Assembly: GCA_934215455.1 (NCBI GenBank)
Contig: CAKPZX010000017.1
Span: 1-33,081, forward strand
Reading direction: 5' to 3'
Source of the DNA: an uncultured Streptococcus sp.
Lineage (GTDB): Bacteria; Bacillota; Bacilli; Lactobacillales; Streptococcaceae
Length of the DNA stretch: 33,081 nucleotides
Shown one piece after another: positions 26,261 to 33,081 of this stretch (its first letter is position 1; the number at the start of each line of letters is the position of its first letter). The notes below the pieces were generated by a model. The model ran no database searches, was not told the origin of the DNA, and saw only the letters and a program-made list of their open reading frames with translations. A program made the translations under genes and the position numbers.

Positions 26261-26713
26261 TCAATCGATCGCAATTTTAAATAGATATTTTTTCACGATA
26301 TCTTCTTGCCCTGCATAGCCATTGGGCTGGTGAGGCTCCCCTGGAAAGAAAATCGCAAAATTATGATAGCCTAGATGAAGCGGATAAGACTCCTGGCAAT
26401 GGACAAAACCGATGTCCGATGCTTCATCAAATGCGATAGCCTCACCTGTCACACGAGATCCATAACTCGAAAACTCATGCCCTTCTACTAATAAATGCAA
26501 ATCGGCATATCTTTTGTGGTGTTCAAAGCGATCATTTTCTGCTTTGTTGAGGGTATTTTCTTGAACGACGAGAAAGACCTTATCCCCATCAATATCGTAT
26601 CTCCCCAATTCAAAAGAATCCTTCCGATGCTCATAGAGAAAGTCAATAGCCTGATCTAGATTGGGGTGGATTCCTTTGTAAAAGGTGATGTTTTTTAAAT
26701 CATCAAATATCAT
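26261..26713 (-). CDS. nanQ: YhcH/NanQ-type sialic acid anomerase
   Basis: The 150-residue protein belongs to the YhcH/YjgK/YiaL (DUF386) cupin family. Probable metal ligands lie in RFEHHKRYADLHLLVEGHE and FFPGEPHQPN. In E. coli, YhcH (NanQ) speeds interconversion of sialic acid anomers so that the lyase gets its preferred form. Its place between the uptake genes and nanA fits this. AAAGGATGAG precedes the ATG. Confidence 0.85.
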   Translation of the reverse strand: MIFDDLKNITFYKGIHPNLDQAIDFLYEHRKDSFELGRYDIDGDKVFLVVQENTLNKAENDRFEHHKRYADLHLLVEGHEFSSYGSRVTGEAIAFDEASDIGFVHCQESYPLHLGYHNFAIFFPGEPHQPNGYAGQEDIVKKYLFKIAID

Positions 26714-26787
26714 ATTCTCATCCTTTCGATACTTCTCAGCCTAGAAAACCGATCTGTACACAACTATCATTTGTCCAAACAGACGAC

Positions 26788-27627
26788 TTATCCTTTGACC
26801 GCTCCCATGGTAATCCCTTGTGTAAAGGATTTTTGGAACACGAGGAAGACCGTAACGATTGGCACTGCAGCTAGGGCTGCCCCAGCCATGATCAAGCCAT
26901 AGTTGGTGGCCATTTCAGCCTGCATGGTCGCAACCCCTAGTGAAATAGTCAAGTTTTGCCGAGAGGTCAGCATTACCAATTGCATAAAGTAGTCGTTCCA
27001 GGTGTTGATAAAGGTAAAGATGGCAAGGGCTGCAAATCCCGGTTTGACAATTGGGAAGGCAACGCTCCAGAAAGTTCGCAACTCTCCACAACCATCAATC
27101 TTAGCAGATTCTAAGAGTTCTGTTGGGATGTTTTCACTAAATTGCTTCATCAAGAAGACCCCGAATGGCCATCCGACCAATGGTAGAATAACCGCTGCAA
27201 GGGTATCATGGATTCCCATAAAGTTGATAATGCGTACCAATGGAACTAAGACAACTTGTTTCGGAAGGGCCATAGCTGCAATGAAGATGGCAAAGAGAAT
27301 TCGTTGCCCATAGAAGCGTTTCTTAGCCAAGACATAGCCCGCCAAGGAAGAGGTCATACACACCAAAAGCATGGTTGCAAGGGAGATGAAGACACTATTC
27401 CACAACCATTGTAGGGCTGGGTTTTGTACCATCAACTGTTGGAAGTTTTCCATGGTTGGTGTCTTTGGCCACCATTGAGGTGGGATCATAATGGTATCTG
27501 GCTGAGACTTAAAGGCCCCTGTCAAAATCCAATAAAATGGAAAAATGAACAAGACTGTCAAAAGGAGCAAAATGATCGTTGAAATCACTGTAAAGGCAGT
27601 GATGGGTTTCTTTTGTGTTGGTTTCAT
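26788..27627 (-). CDS. satC: Sialic acid ABC transporter permease
   Basis: The 279-residue permease of the MalG type has six membrane segments. The ATPase-contact (EAA) motif reads LESAKIDGCGELRTFWSVAF. It pairs with the other permease, 15 bases upstream, to make the channel. The locus has no ATPase gene; in streptococci the shared ATPase MsmK energises such importers. AGGAG precedes the ATG. Confidence 0.85.
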   Translation of the reverse strand: MKPTQKKPITAFTVISTIILLLLTVLFIFPFYWILTGAFKSQPDTIMIPPQWWPKTPTMENFQQLMVQNPALQWLWNSVFISLATMLLVCMTSSLAGYVLAKKRFYGQRILFAIFIAAMALPKQVVLVPLVRIINFMGIHDTLAAVILPLVGWPFGVFLMKQFSENIPTELLESAKIDGCGELRTFWSVAFPIVKPGFAALAIFTFINTWNDYFMQLVMLTSRQNLTISLGVATMQAEMATNYGLIMAGAALAAVPIVTVFLVFQKSFTQGITMGAVKG

Positions 27628-27642
27628 CTGAGGCTCCTTTCT

Positions 27643-28530
27643 TTAGTATTCTACGTCGTTTCCGAGGATCTTGAATTGCGCAAAACTGATAATGGCAATC
27701 ATCACCGCAAGGAAGACACCCATGGTGTTGGCATAACCGTATTCAGAGAGTTTAAAGGCTTTTTCATAAAGGTAGTACATGAGGGTACTCGTTGAGTAGT
27801 TAGGACCACCGGATGTCAACAATTGGATCAAGGCAAAACATTGGAAAGAGTTAATGGTCGTAATGATGGCAATGTACAAAGTTGTTGGCAACAAGCTTGG
27901 CCATTTGATTTTCCAGAAAACTTGAAATTCTGTCGCACCATCCACACGCGCTGCTTCTACAAGAGAATTATCAATATTTCCCATAGCTGCGATGTAGAGG
28001 ATGATCGGTTGACCAACCGAGGTGGTTAACAAGATGATAATGATGGCCATCAAAGCCCAGTGCTTGTCCCCCAACCAAGAAATGTTTTGGTTGATGACAT
28101 GTCCAGATTTCAATACAAAGTTCAAAATCCCTGATAGTGGATCATAGATCCATTTCCACACAACCGTTACCGCTACACTCCCTGTAACAACTGGAAGGAA
28201 GAAGACGAAACGATAGAAGGAACGCGCAATCGCATTTTGATGGTAGGTCTGAGAAGCCACAAACAAGGAGAACAATACTACGATCGGAACGGATCCGATA
28301 ACGATGATGACGGTATTGATCAAGGACTTCACAAAGACCTTATCCGCAAACATGCGGGAATAATTTTCTAAACCGACAAACTTAAAGGATGTCATAGAAT
28401 AGTTGAAGAAACTTGTCACAAAGCCCATAATCATGGGCGCTAGGACAAAGACCGTAAAGAAGATTAAAATGGGTGCTAGGAATGCGTAGGAAACGAGCGT
28501 CTCCCTCATTCGGATTTTGTTTACCTTCAC
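27643..28530 (-). CDS. satB: Sialic acid ABC transporter permease
   Basis: The 295-residue MalF-type permease has six membrane segments and the EAA motif VEAARVDGATEFQVFWKIKW. The start is GTG at 28530 with AGGAGG nine bases upstream; an ATG seven codons later is an alternative. It is separated from satA by 182 bases that contain a strong hairpin. Confidence 0.85.
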   Translation of the reverse strand: MKVNKIRMRETLVSYAFLAPILIFFTVFVLAPMIMGFVTSFFNYSMTSFKFVGLENYSRMFADKVFVKSLINTVIIVIGSVPIVVLFSLFVASQTYHQNAIARSFYRFVFFLPVVTGSVAVTVVWKWIYDPLSGILNFVLKSGHVINQNISWLGDKHWALMAIIIILLTTSVGQPIILYIAAMGNIDNSLVEAARVDGATEFQVFWKIKWPSLLPTTLYIAIITTINSFQCFALIQLLTSGGPNYSTSTLMYYLYEKAFKLSEYGYANTMGVFLAVMIAIISFAQFKILGNDVEY

Positions 28531-28579
28531 AGTAAGGCACCTCCTAGTGTTCTTTTTCTATTTTCTTTTCTAAACATAT

Positions 28580-28662
28580 CTTACGAAGTAAGAAAAGAAG
28601 ATCCAGCAAGAATGAAGACCCCTTCGTTCCATTCCAAGTAGAGAGATACGGATTCGAAGGGG
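28580..28662 (-). other. Intercistronic hairpins between satA and satB
   Basis: CCCCTTCG (28619-28626) pairs with CGAAGGGG (28655-28662) over a 28-base loop. TCTTAC-GAA-GTAAGA (28580-28594) is a second stem. Neither has a T-run. Such a structure usually protects the upstream mRNA, giving more binding protein than permease. Confidence 0.55.
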
Positions 28663-28712
28663 CCTGCATATTCTCGTTTCTATGAAAGACTTAGGTCCGC
28701 TTCATAGACTGA

Positions 28713-30029
28713 TTATTTTTTCGTAATGGTTTCGTTTGCTTTTTCAGTAAAGGTCTTCAAAGCTGGTTCTGCTTTTTCATCCCCGTTTGAAACAGATTGC
28801 AACATTGGGAACCATAGGGTCCGCATTTCTGCAAAACCGTTGATTGTGTTGTAGTATGGTGAGTAGTATTTTGTCCAAGTGCTGATGGTTTCCATCCGTT
28901 TGTCATCGTACAACTTACCAAATGAACTACGAACTGGGAAGGCTCCTGTACGCACAACATCTTTTGGACCCCATACTTTGTCGTCTGCGATGAACTGTAC
29001 AAATTTCTTAGCAGCAGCAATTTTCTTTTCATCTTTATTATTGAAGACCGCAAATCCATTGATAAGGTATTCCAATTTTGGTTTGCCACTATCAGATGGG
29101 AATGGCACTTCTACTACTTCGACTTTATTTGCATCTAACAATTTAGCTTGGATACCGTTTTGTGAAGGTGCCCACAAGATGGTGTAAGAAGTTTGACCAT
29201 TCGCAAAGTTTTGGATGTCTGCCCCACCATCGAATTGAGAACCGTTCATAAGCAAACCGTCTTCAATCCATTTAGAAGCTTTTTCTAAACCTTTGACAAA
29301 TTTTGGATCATCTGTTGTATACTTGGTTACTTTTTCATCTGTTACAGAACCACCGTAAAGGTTGGCGATAAAGGCACGAGTCCCTTGGTCTCCACCTTGA
29401 CCGTTACTGAAGAGTGATCCTGGTGTGTAACCTTTGTCTTTCAAAGCTTTCAAGACTTTTTCAAAGTCGTCTGTTGTCCAGCCTTCTTTGACAAGGTCTA
29501 GCACTCCTGCATCTTTGAGCATCTTTTTGTTCATCGCCATGTAGAATGGTGCTGAACTGATTGGGTACATGTAGGCAGTGTCACCAGCTTTACTAGCTTG
29601 GATGATATTGTCGTTGTTGACATCTTTTACAAAATCTTCTGTAAAGAGGTCGTTCAAGTCAGCCAATTTACCATTTTTACCGTATTGAATAATCCGTCCT
29701 GGTGCGTCAAAGAGCACGTCTGGAGCAGTTCCAGCTTCGATAGCTGTCGTAATCTTTTCAGGACCAGATTTGAAGTCGATGGTTTCTAGTTTGACTTTGA
29801 TATCTGGATTGGCTTTTTCGAAAGCTTCGATAATTGATTTTTCGTAGGTTCCTACACTATCATCAGCTTTCTCTTGAGTAAAGACTGGGAAGGCCCACCA
29901 AGTGATTTCTGTTTTACCAGAATTTCCACCAGAAGATTCTGATTTTGATCCTCCGCTAGAGCCACAAGCTGCGAGTGCTAGAAGAGCTGCACCAGCTACC
30001 AACGAGCACAATACTTTTTTCATTTTCAT
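28713..30029 (-). CDS. satA: Sialic acid ABC transporter binding lipoprotein
   Basis: The 438-residue extracellular solute-binding protein has a type II signal peptide ending LAAC with Cys22, then a Ser/Gly-rich tether and a SBP family 1 fold ([20 protein letters not shown]; later [20 protein letters not shown]). Position between nanE and the permeases supports sialic acid as ligand, as for pneumococcal SatA. The start at 30029 has GAGGAG seven bases before it; the longer frame to 30044 starts inside that site. Confidence 0.87.
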   Translation of the reverse strand: MKMKKVLCSLVAGAALLALAACGSSGGSKSESSGGNSGKTEITWWAFPVFTQEKADDSVGTYEKSIIEAFEKANPDIKVKLETIDFKSGPEKITTAIEAGTAPDVLFDAPGRIIQYGKNGKLADLNDLFTEDFVKDVNNDNIIQASKAGDTAYMYPISSAPFYMAMNKKMLKDAGVLDLVKEGWTTDDFEKVLKALKDKGYTPGSLFSNGQGGDQGTRAFIANLYGGSVTDEKVTKYTTDDPKFVKGLEKASKWIEDGLLMNGSQFDGGADIQNFANGQTSYTILWAPSQNGIQAKLLDANKVEVVEVPFPSDSGKPKLEYLINGFAVFNNKDEKKIAAAKKFVQFIADDKVWGPKDVVRTGAFPVRSSFGKLYDDKRMETISTWTKYYSPYYNTINGFAEMRTLWFPMLQSVSNGDEKAEPALKTFTEKANETITKK

Positions 30030-30052
30030 GTGATTTCTCCTCACAATTTACG

Positions 30053-30068
30053 GTAAGATTACTCTTAC
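30053..30068. promoter_or_regulatory. Inverted repeat before satA
   Basis: GTAAGA-TTAC-TCTTAC is a perfect inverted repeat about 25 bases before the satA start. It could be an operator or an mRNA hairpin. The same half-site TCTTAC/GTAAGA recurs inverted at 28580-28594. Confidence 0.4.
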
Positions 30069-30168
30069 AGGGGGTTATCCTCAATGAGGACGCCTATTCT
30101 TGTTCATGTTTCAGATTCGACTACTCTCTATTCGGTCTCCTCCTCCTTCAATCTACTGTTTTGTTTTC

Positions 30169-30867
30169 TCATTTTAAGGCTGCGACGAAGCGCTCTGTAA
30201 TCTCTTTTGGTCGAGTAATGGCACCACCTACAACGATGCCGCGAACCCCGAGATCATGGATTTTCTTGGCCTGATCAGGATAATGGATCTTGCCTTCTGC
30301 GATGACATCCACTCCTGCTTGGCAGAGGCTATGGATCAGTTCAAAATCGGGTCCATCGACCTTTGGACTGTAGTCTGTATAGCCCGAAAGGGTCGTTCCG
30401 ACAAAGTCCACTCCCGCTTCGACAGCTGTCAATCCTTCTTCCAGAGTAGAGATATCAGCCATCAAGAGTTGGTCTGGATATTTCTCTTTGACTTGATGGA
30501 TAAAATCACTAATCGAAAGGCCATCATGACGCGGACGTTTGGTACAATCAAGCGCAATGACCGCGATATCCAAAGCTGCCAGCTCATCGACTTCTTTCAT
30601 AGTAGCCGTGATAAAGGGTTCTTCAGGTGGGTAATCGCGTTTGATAATCCCAATGATCGGTAACTTGGTCACTTCCTTGATTTCCTTGATATCTCGTACA
30701 CTATTGGCTCGGATTCCGACAGCTCCACCCTGCTCAGCCGCTTTTACTAAGAGAGGAATAACTCCTCCTGCTTCTGTATAGAGCGGTTCATGAGGGAGGG
30801 CTTGACAAGAAACAATGATGCCATCTTTGATTTGTTCAATCAGTTCATCTTTTGTAATCTTTGACAT
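30169..30867 (-). CDS. nanE: N-acetylmannosamine-6-phosphate 2-epimerase
   Basis: NanE converts ManNAc-6-P to GlcNAc-6-P, the step after NanK. The 232 residues form a TIM barrel. [10 protein letters not shown] carries the catalytic lysine (76 here), and [12 protein letters not shown] with [11 protein letters not shown] closes the active site. GGAG precedes the ATG. It is the first gene of the operon, 139 bases before satA, with a cre-bearing promoter. Confidence 0.93.
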   Translation of the reverse strand: MSKITKDELIEQIKDGIIVSCQALPHEPLYTEAGGVIPLLVKAAEQGGAVGIRANSVRDIKEIKEVTKLPIIGIIKRDYPPEEPFITATMKEVDELAALDIAVIALDCTKRPRHDGLSISDFIHQVKEKYPDQLLMADISTLEEGLTAVEAGVDFVGTTLSGYTDYSPKVDGPDFELIHSLCQAGVDVIAEGKIHYPDQAKKIHDLGVRGIVVGGAITRPKEITERFVAALK

Positions 30868-30914
30868 AACTCCTTCTCCTTTGATAATAAGGCAACTCGA
30901 GTACTTGTAAATTG

Positions 30915-30943
30915 ATTATAATCTATTTTTAAAGCGCTTACAA
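30915..30943 (-). promoter_or_regulatory. nanE promoter with cre
   Basis: On minus TTGTAA (30943-30938), 17 bases, TATAAT (30920-30915). TTGTAAGCGCTTTAA (30943-30929) is one mismatch from the CcpA cre consensus WTGNAANCGNWNNCW and covers the -35. Repression by CcpA when glucose is present is expected. Confidence 0.85.
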
Positions 30944-30987
30944 TATTAATCGTGCAATTGGATTATAGTTTCACATTTTAGGGGGAA

Positions 30988-31024
30988 ATAAAAAGATCTC
31001 TGAAACTAGTTTCAGAGATCTAGG
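30988..31024 (-). terminator. Terminator, perfect palindrome
   Basis: A 28-base perfect palindrome (30994-31021, half AGATCTCTGAAACT) is followed on minus by TTTTTATTT. It ends the small membrane protein gene. Confidence 0.85.
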
Positions 31025-31037
31025 ACATGGTGATTCC

Positions 31038-31424
31038 CTAGGCCATCTTTTGAGTCGCTTTTTCCCTTACGACAAATACAAAGCCGATAGAGCCGACGAC
31101 GGCTCCAAGCAAGATCCAATAGACCATATCCGATGAAGCCATTGGGCCTGCCAAGAGACCTGCTAATAAAAAGAGATTGATATACAGTCGGGTATCCCGA
31201 TAAAAGGTCCAATTGAAGTGGTAGCTACCTTCTGGATACTGACGTGTCGATACAGCCGGTTGAAAGACCTGAAGAAGGATCAAAATCCCAACAAAAGCAA
31301 GATAAGCCAGGCTAACTACCGAAAGCGGAGCCCGCATCGTCAAAGCTACAGCTGCTAAAAGCAAGACCAAGATCCAGAAATGGAAGTCCATCCAGAATTC
31401 ACGATGATAACAAAACCGTTTCAT
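31038..31424 (-). CDS. Small membrane protein of unknown function
   Basis: The 128-residue protein has four membrane segments (about 13-30, 35-53, 78-92, 98-116) with a hydrophilic STRQYPEGSYHFNWTFYRDT loop in the middle and a short basic tail. I do not recognise the family. AAAGGTG lies before the ATG. It has its own promoter, cre and terminator, so it is separately transcribed from the sialic acid genes. Confidence 0.75.
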   Translation of the reverse strand: MKRFCYHREFWMDFHFWILVLLLAAVALTMRAPLSVVSLAYLAFVGILILLQVFQPAVSTRQYPEGSYHFNWTFYRDTRLYINLFLLAGLLAGPMASSDMVYWILLGAVVGSIGFVFVVREKATQKMA

Positions 31425-31444
31425 AAGATCACACCTTTCTCTTT

Positions 31445-31496
31445 ATGTAATCGTTTTCTACACTTATATTATAAGACTATAATAGGCTATTTACAA
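31445..31496 (-). promoter_or_regulatory. Promoter and cre of the small membrane protein
   Basis: On minus TTGTAA (31496-31491), 17 bases, TATAAT (31473-31468). ATGTAATCGTTTTCT (31445-31459, plus strand) is a full match to the cre consensus WTGNAANCGNWNNCW and lies just beyond the start site, where CcpA would block transcription. Confidence 0.7.
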
Positions 31497-31539
31497 GAAA
31501 TATGAAGTGAAAATTATAATTTATACATGATAATTTCAT
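31477..31539 (-). CDS. Possible short hydrophobic peptide gene
   Basis: A 20-codon frame on minus, beginning MKLSCINYN and ending FLVNSLL, lies about 135 bases after the ComR-like gene and downstream of the ComR-box-like palindrome. A basic start and hydrophobic tail are what a ComS/SHP-type signal precursor would show. Against it, AGGAGG lies 22 bases before the ATG, too far, and the 3' half overlaps a promoter. An alternative ATG (31570) starts MIFSDLMDEIIMYKL but directly abuts AGGAGG. Confidence 0.25.
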   Translation of the reverse strand: MKLSCINYNFHFIFLVNSLL

Positions 31540-31650
31540 CCATCAAATCTGAAAAAATCATCCTCCTGTAATAGTTATAATTATCTTCCCTACCTAATTA
31601 TTATTCCCACATCATCTTCAATAACAATGGTATCACTTTAAAAATAAAAT

Positions 31651-31674
31651 GGACATGACATAAATGTCACATCC
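31651..31674 (-). promoter_or_regulatory. ComR-box-like palindrome
   Basis: The core is GACAT-aa-ATGTC, flanked by further inverted bases (GGA...TCC), 24 bases in all, ending one base before the stop codon of the ComR-like gene. On minus it is followed by a T-rich stretch and TGATACCAT, a weak extended -10, about 24 bases on. ComR of streptococci binds GACATnnATGTC before comS and sigX. It could also help terminate transcription, but the following T-run is broken. Confidence 0.65.
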
Positions 31675-32577
31675 TCATTTTTTAAAATGTTTTTCCATTT
31701 CTTTTTTTATTTTATTTTCAAGATCAAATTCGCCAAATGAATGAGCACAAACCATCGCTTGGTGATAAAATACTTTTGCTTTTTCTATATCTTTTTCCAC
31801 GTAGAATGCATAGGTTCCTTTCATCATATCTATACCCGGCTTTTGTTGAAAATATTGAGTTTCTTGTACCAATTTATCCAATTCATCTATATATGGACCC
31901 AACTGTTCATAATCTTCATCTTGATATAAGATAGAAGTCATCGCTATCAAATTTCTGGTTATTAAATATAGGCTCGTTTTATCAGATGAATTTTTGGTAG
32001 CAATCATTTTATCAACTAAAATCATGGCATCGCTTTTATCTTTTGCTCTCGCGAGACATTTGAACAAAAATAATTTGATAATTAATAGATCATTTTGAGA
32101 AAATTCTTTTTTAGTCATCAATTGCCCAAAATATTCCTCAATCAAATTTTCTCCATATTCAGCTTTTTCAGTTGAAAAAACATTTAATGCTGCATCTACA
32201 GCTTCAATAGCCACTTGTTCCTCTTCTGGTAAATCTTCAAAATACGATTCGTAAATCTCATCAAAATAAGATTCCTTTAGTCTTATCCGTTCTTCATCCC
32301 CATATGTCATAAAATGAGTAACTAGAAATTTCAACTCTAGATATCTACGAGGTAACACCGCTTTATCATGATCTACAATATTCGACACTGGAATACCCAG
32401 CATATTCGCAATATATTCTAATTTTTTTAAGCTAGGCAAAGACTCTCCCTTTTCAATACGTACTAACTGACGAACTGTTAATTCACTTTCATCATTACAA
32501 AGTACTTCTCTCGTCATCCCCTTTTCTTCTCTTAATCGTCTTAGTTTTTTCCCAATTTCACTTTTTATATCTCTCAT
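31675..32577 (-). CDS. ComR-like peptide-sensing regulator
   Basis: The 300-residue protein has an XRE-type HTH at about 8-68 and a TPR-like helical sensor from about 75. The stretch REVLCNDESELTVRQLVRIE, then KGESLPSLKKLEYIANMLG, is very close to ComR of S. thermophilus (REVLCLDGAELTVRQLIRIE, KGESLPS). Length also agrees. ComR binds the imported pheromone XIP and activates comS and sigX; paralogues such as ScuR have other targets. The start at 32577 has GAGGA upstream. A terminator ends only 13 bases before the ATG, leaving no clear room for a promoter. The gene is AT-rich compared with its neighbours. Confidence 0.85.
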   Translation of the reverse strand: MRDIKSEIGKKLRRLREEKGMTREVLCNDESELTVRQLVRIEKGESLPSLKKLEYIANMLGIPVSNIVDHDKAVLPRRYLELKFLVTHFMTYGDEERIRLKESYFDEIYESYFEDLPEEEQVAIEAVDAALNVFSTEKAEYGENLIEEYFGQLMTKKEFSQNDLLIIKLFLFKCLARAKDKSDAMILVDKMIATKNSSDKTSLYLITRNLIAMTSILYQDEDYEQLGPYIDELDKLVQETQYFQQKPGIDMMKGTYAFYVEKDIEKAKVFYHQAMVCAHSFGEFDLENKIKKEMEKHFKK

Positions 32578-32590
32578 CTCTTAATCCTCT

Positions 32591-32621
32591 GAAAAAGGGC
32601 TAGAAGTTACCTCCCAGCCCT
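32591..32621 (-). terminator. Terminator after the ADH remnant
   Basis: On minus AGGGCT pairs with AGCCCT, with an inner GAGG/CTTC stem, then TTTTT. It stands directly before the ribosome site of the ComR-like gene. Confidence 0.7.
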
Positions 32622-32656
32622 ACTAAAAAAACTATGAACAAACATTAGTTGCCACT

Positions 32657-32822
32657 TCATTCACTGATATCATTTTCGATAATGACCTTGAGTGCATGGC
32701 TTTCACCTGCATGTTTAAAGACATCATAGGCTTTTTCAACTTCTGAGAGTTTGAAGTGGTGGGTGATGAGCTTGATCCAGCAGTTGCAGATTGCCTGCAG
32801 ATACATAGGTTGCAGCTTTCAT
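32657..32822 (-). pseudogene. Zinc alcohol dehydrogenase, internal deletion
   Basis: The first 16 or so codons (MKAATYVSAGNLQLLD) match the start of streptococcal zinc-dependent alcohol dehydrogenases. After the junction a different frame gives the normal end of the same enzyme (LITHHFKLSEVEKAYDVFKH then ALKVIIEN). About 290 codons between are gone and the fusion is out of frame, so the first frame stops after 28 codons. The promoter, AAGGAG and ATG are intact. The junction lies near GGATCAAG. Confidence 0.85.
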
Positions 32823-32878
32823 AAGCGACTCCTTTTTGTTGGTTTGATAAAACCATGTTCTGTATATTTCTTTGTGAT

Positions 32879-32907
32879 ATTATAACATATAGAGTAAGCG
32901 TTTACAA
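32879..32907 (-). promoter_or_regulatory. ADH promoter with cre
   Basis: On minus TTGTAA (32907-32902), 17 bases, TGTTATAAT ending at 32879. TTGTAAACGCTTACT (32907-32893) is a full match to the cre consensus and covers the -35. Architecture equals that of the nanE promoter. The promoter now drives only the gene remnant and perhaps read-through into the ComR-like gene. Confidence 0.85.
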
Positions 32908-32944
32908 TGGTTCGAAGCACATTTTTAAAAGTTTTTGAGCAAAC

Positions 32945-32979
32945 AAAAACATTCCTCTTATCTCTACCAGAGGAATGTT
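32945..32979 (-). terminator. Terminator of the gene at the right edge
   Basis: ACATTCCTCT (32949-32958) pairs with AGAGGAATGT (32969-32978) and on minus ends in TTTTTGTTT. It overlaps the end of the partial gene. Confidence 0.85.
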
Positions 32980-33081
32980 TCAATCACCTTGTTCTAATTG
33001 TTGGCGCTGCTTGTAGTACTCTTGCTGCTCGCGCTCACGCTCTTCTTCTAAACGCTCTTCATAGCGCTTGAGTTCTGCCTC
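32980..33081 (-). CDS. C-terminal end of a charged protein (partial)
   Basis: Only the last 33 codons are inside the window. They are rich in Glu, Arg and Gln (YEERLEEERERE, then QQEYYKQRQQLEQGD), a coiled-coil type tail. The family cannot be named from this part. Its own terminator follows. Confidence 0.7.
   Translation of the reverse strand, partial: EAELKRYEERLEEEREREQQEYYKQRQQLEQGD

Noticed and set aside
28619..28662. Terminator between satA and satB
   Set aside because: The hairpin is strong but has a long loop and no T-run, so it is described as an intercistronic structure.
30030..30168. Leader peptide ORF (about eight codons) before satA
   Set aside because: It is very short and lacks a proper ribosome site; the GGAGGAGG nearby has no start codon at the right distance.
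31555..31570. MIFSDL... ORF as a sure ComS gene
   Set aside because: Its ATG directly abuts AGGAGG, leaving no spacing for initiation; kept only as an alternative.

Overview
This window looks like the chromosome of a viridans Streptococcus. The evidence is cysteine-free RpmF/RpmG ribosomal proteins, tandem CiaR-dependent csRNA-type small RNA genes, CcpA cre, CodY and WalR/VicR boxes, a ComR-type regulator and an NtpA-type V-ATPase operon. My best guess is a sanguinis/mitis-group species of the S. parasanguinis kind. That is an impression, not something the sequence proves.

Layout. 1-190: a structured intergenic repeat. 205-1908 (-): ilvD with a CodY box upstream. 2096-3321 (+): an SPFH/band-7 membrane protein and a small ribbon-helix-helix protein. 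3472-3819 (+): rpmF-rpmG. 3820-8171: a visibly AT-rich accessory segment that starts with att-like direct repeats just behind rpmG. It carries a small ORF plus a three-gene ABC-2 exporter, a decayed gene end and a lipoprotein, all on the minus strand. 8516-9419 (-): an sdpR-sdpI pair with its operator. 9530-10480: an intergenic region with two 173-bp csRNA units, five short repeat units and a second copy of the 1-190 repeat. 10544-11713 (+): a CynX-like MFS transporter. 11798-12913 (-): a secreted LysM protein with a WalR box.

13210-22509 (-) is a complete V-ATPase operon in the order F-I-K-E-C-G-[GNAT]-A-B-D. The c subunit keeps every residue that binds Na+ in the Enterococcus hirae ring, so the machine is probably a sodium pump. 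A GNAT acetyltransferase gene sits inside the operon, translationally coupled to the subunit before it. A perfect 15/15 CodY box lies upstream of the promoter.

22803-30867 is a sialic acid utilisation locus. nanR (RpiR family) is on plus. On minus run nanE, satA-satB-satC (ABC uptake), nanQ/yhcH, a yesL-like gene, nanA and nanK. A cre overlaps the nanE promoter, so glucose repression is expected. No sialidase and no nagA/nagB lie here, so the locus handles free sialic acid.

31038-33081: a small membrane protein with a cre, a ComR-like regulator with a ComR-box-like palindrome directly after its stop codon, an alcohol dehydrogenase reduced to its two ends by internal deletion, and the C-terminal end of a further protein.

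The most interesting items are the ComR-like regulator with its adjacent box and possible peptide gene, the CodY box on a Na+ V-ATPase operon with an embedded acetyltransferase, the tandem csRNA genes, and the covarying repeat found at both 1-190 and 10176-10294.
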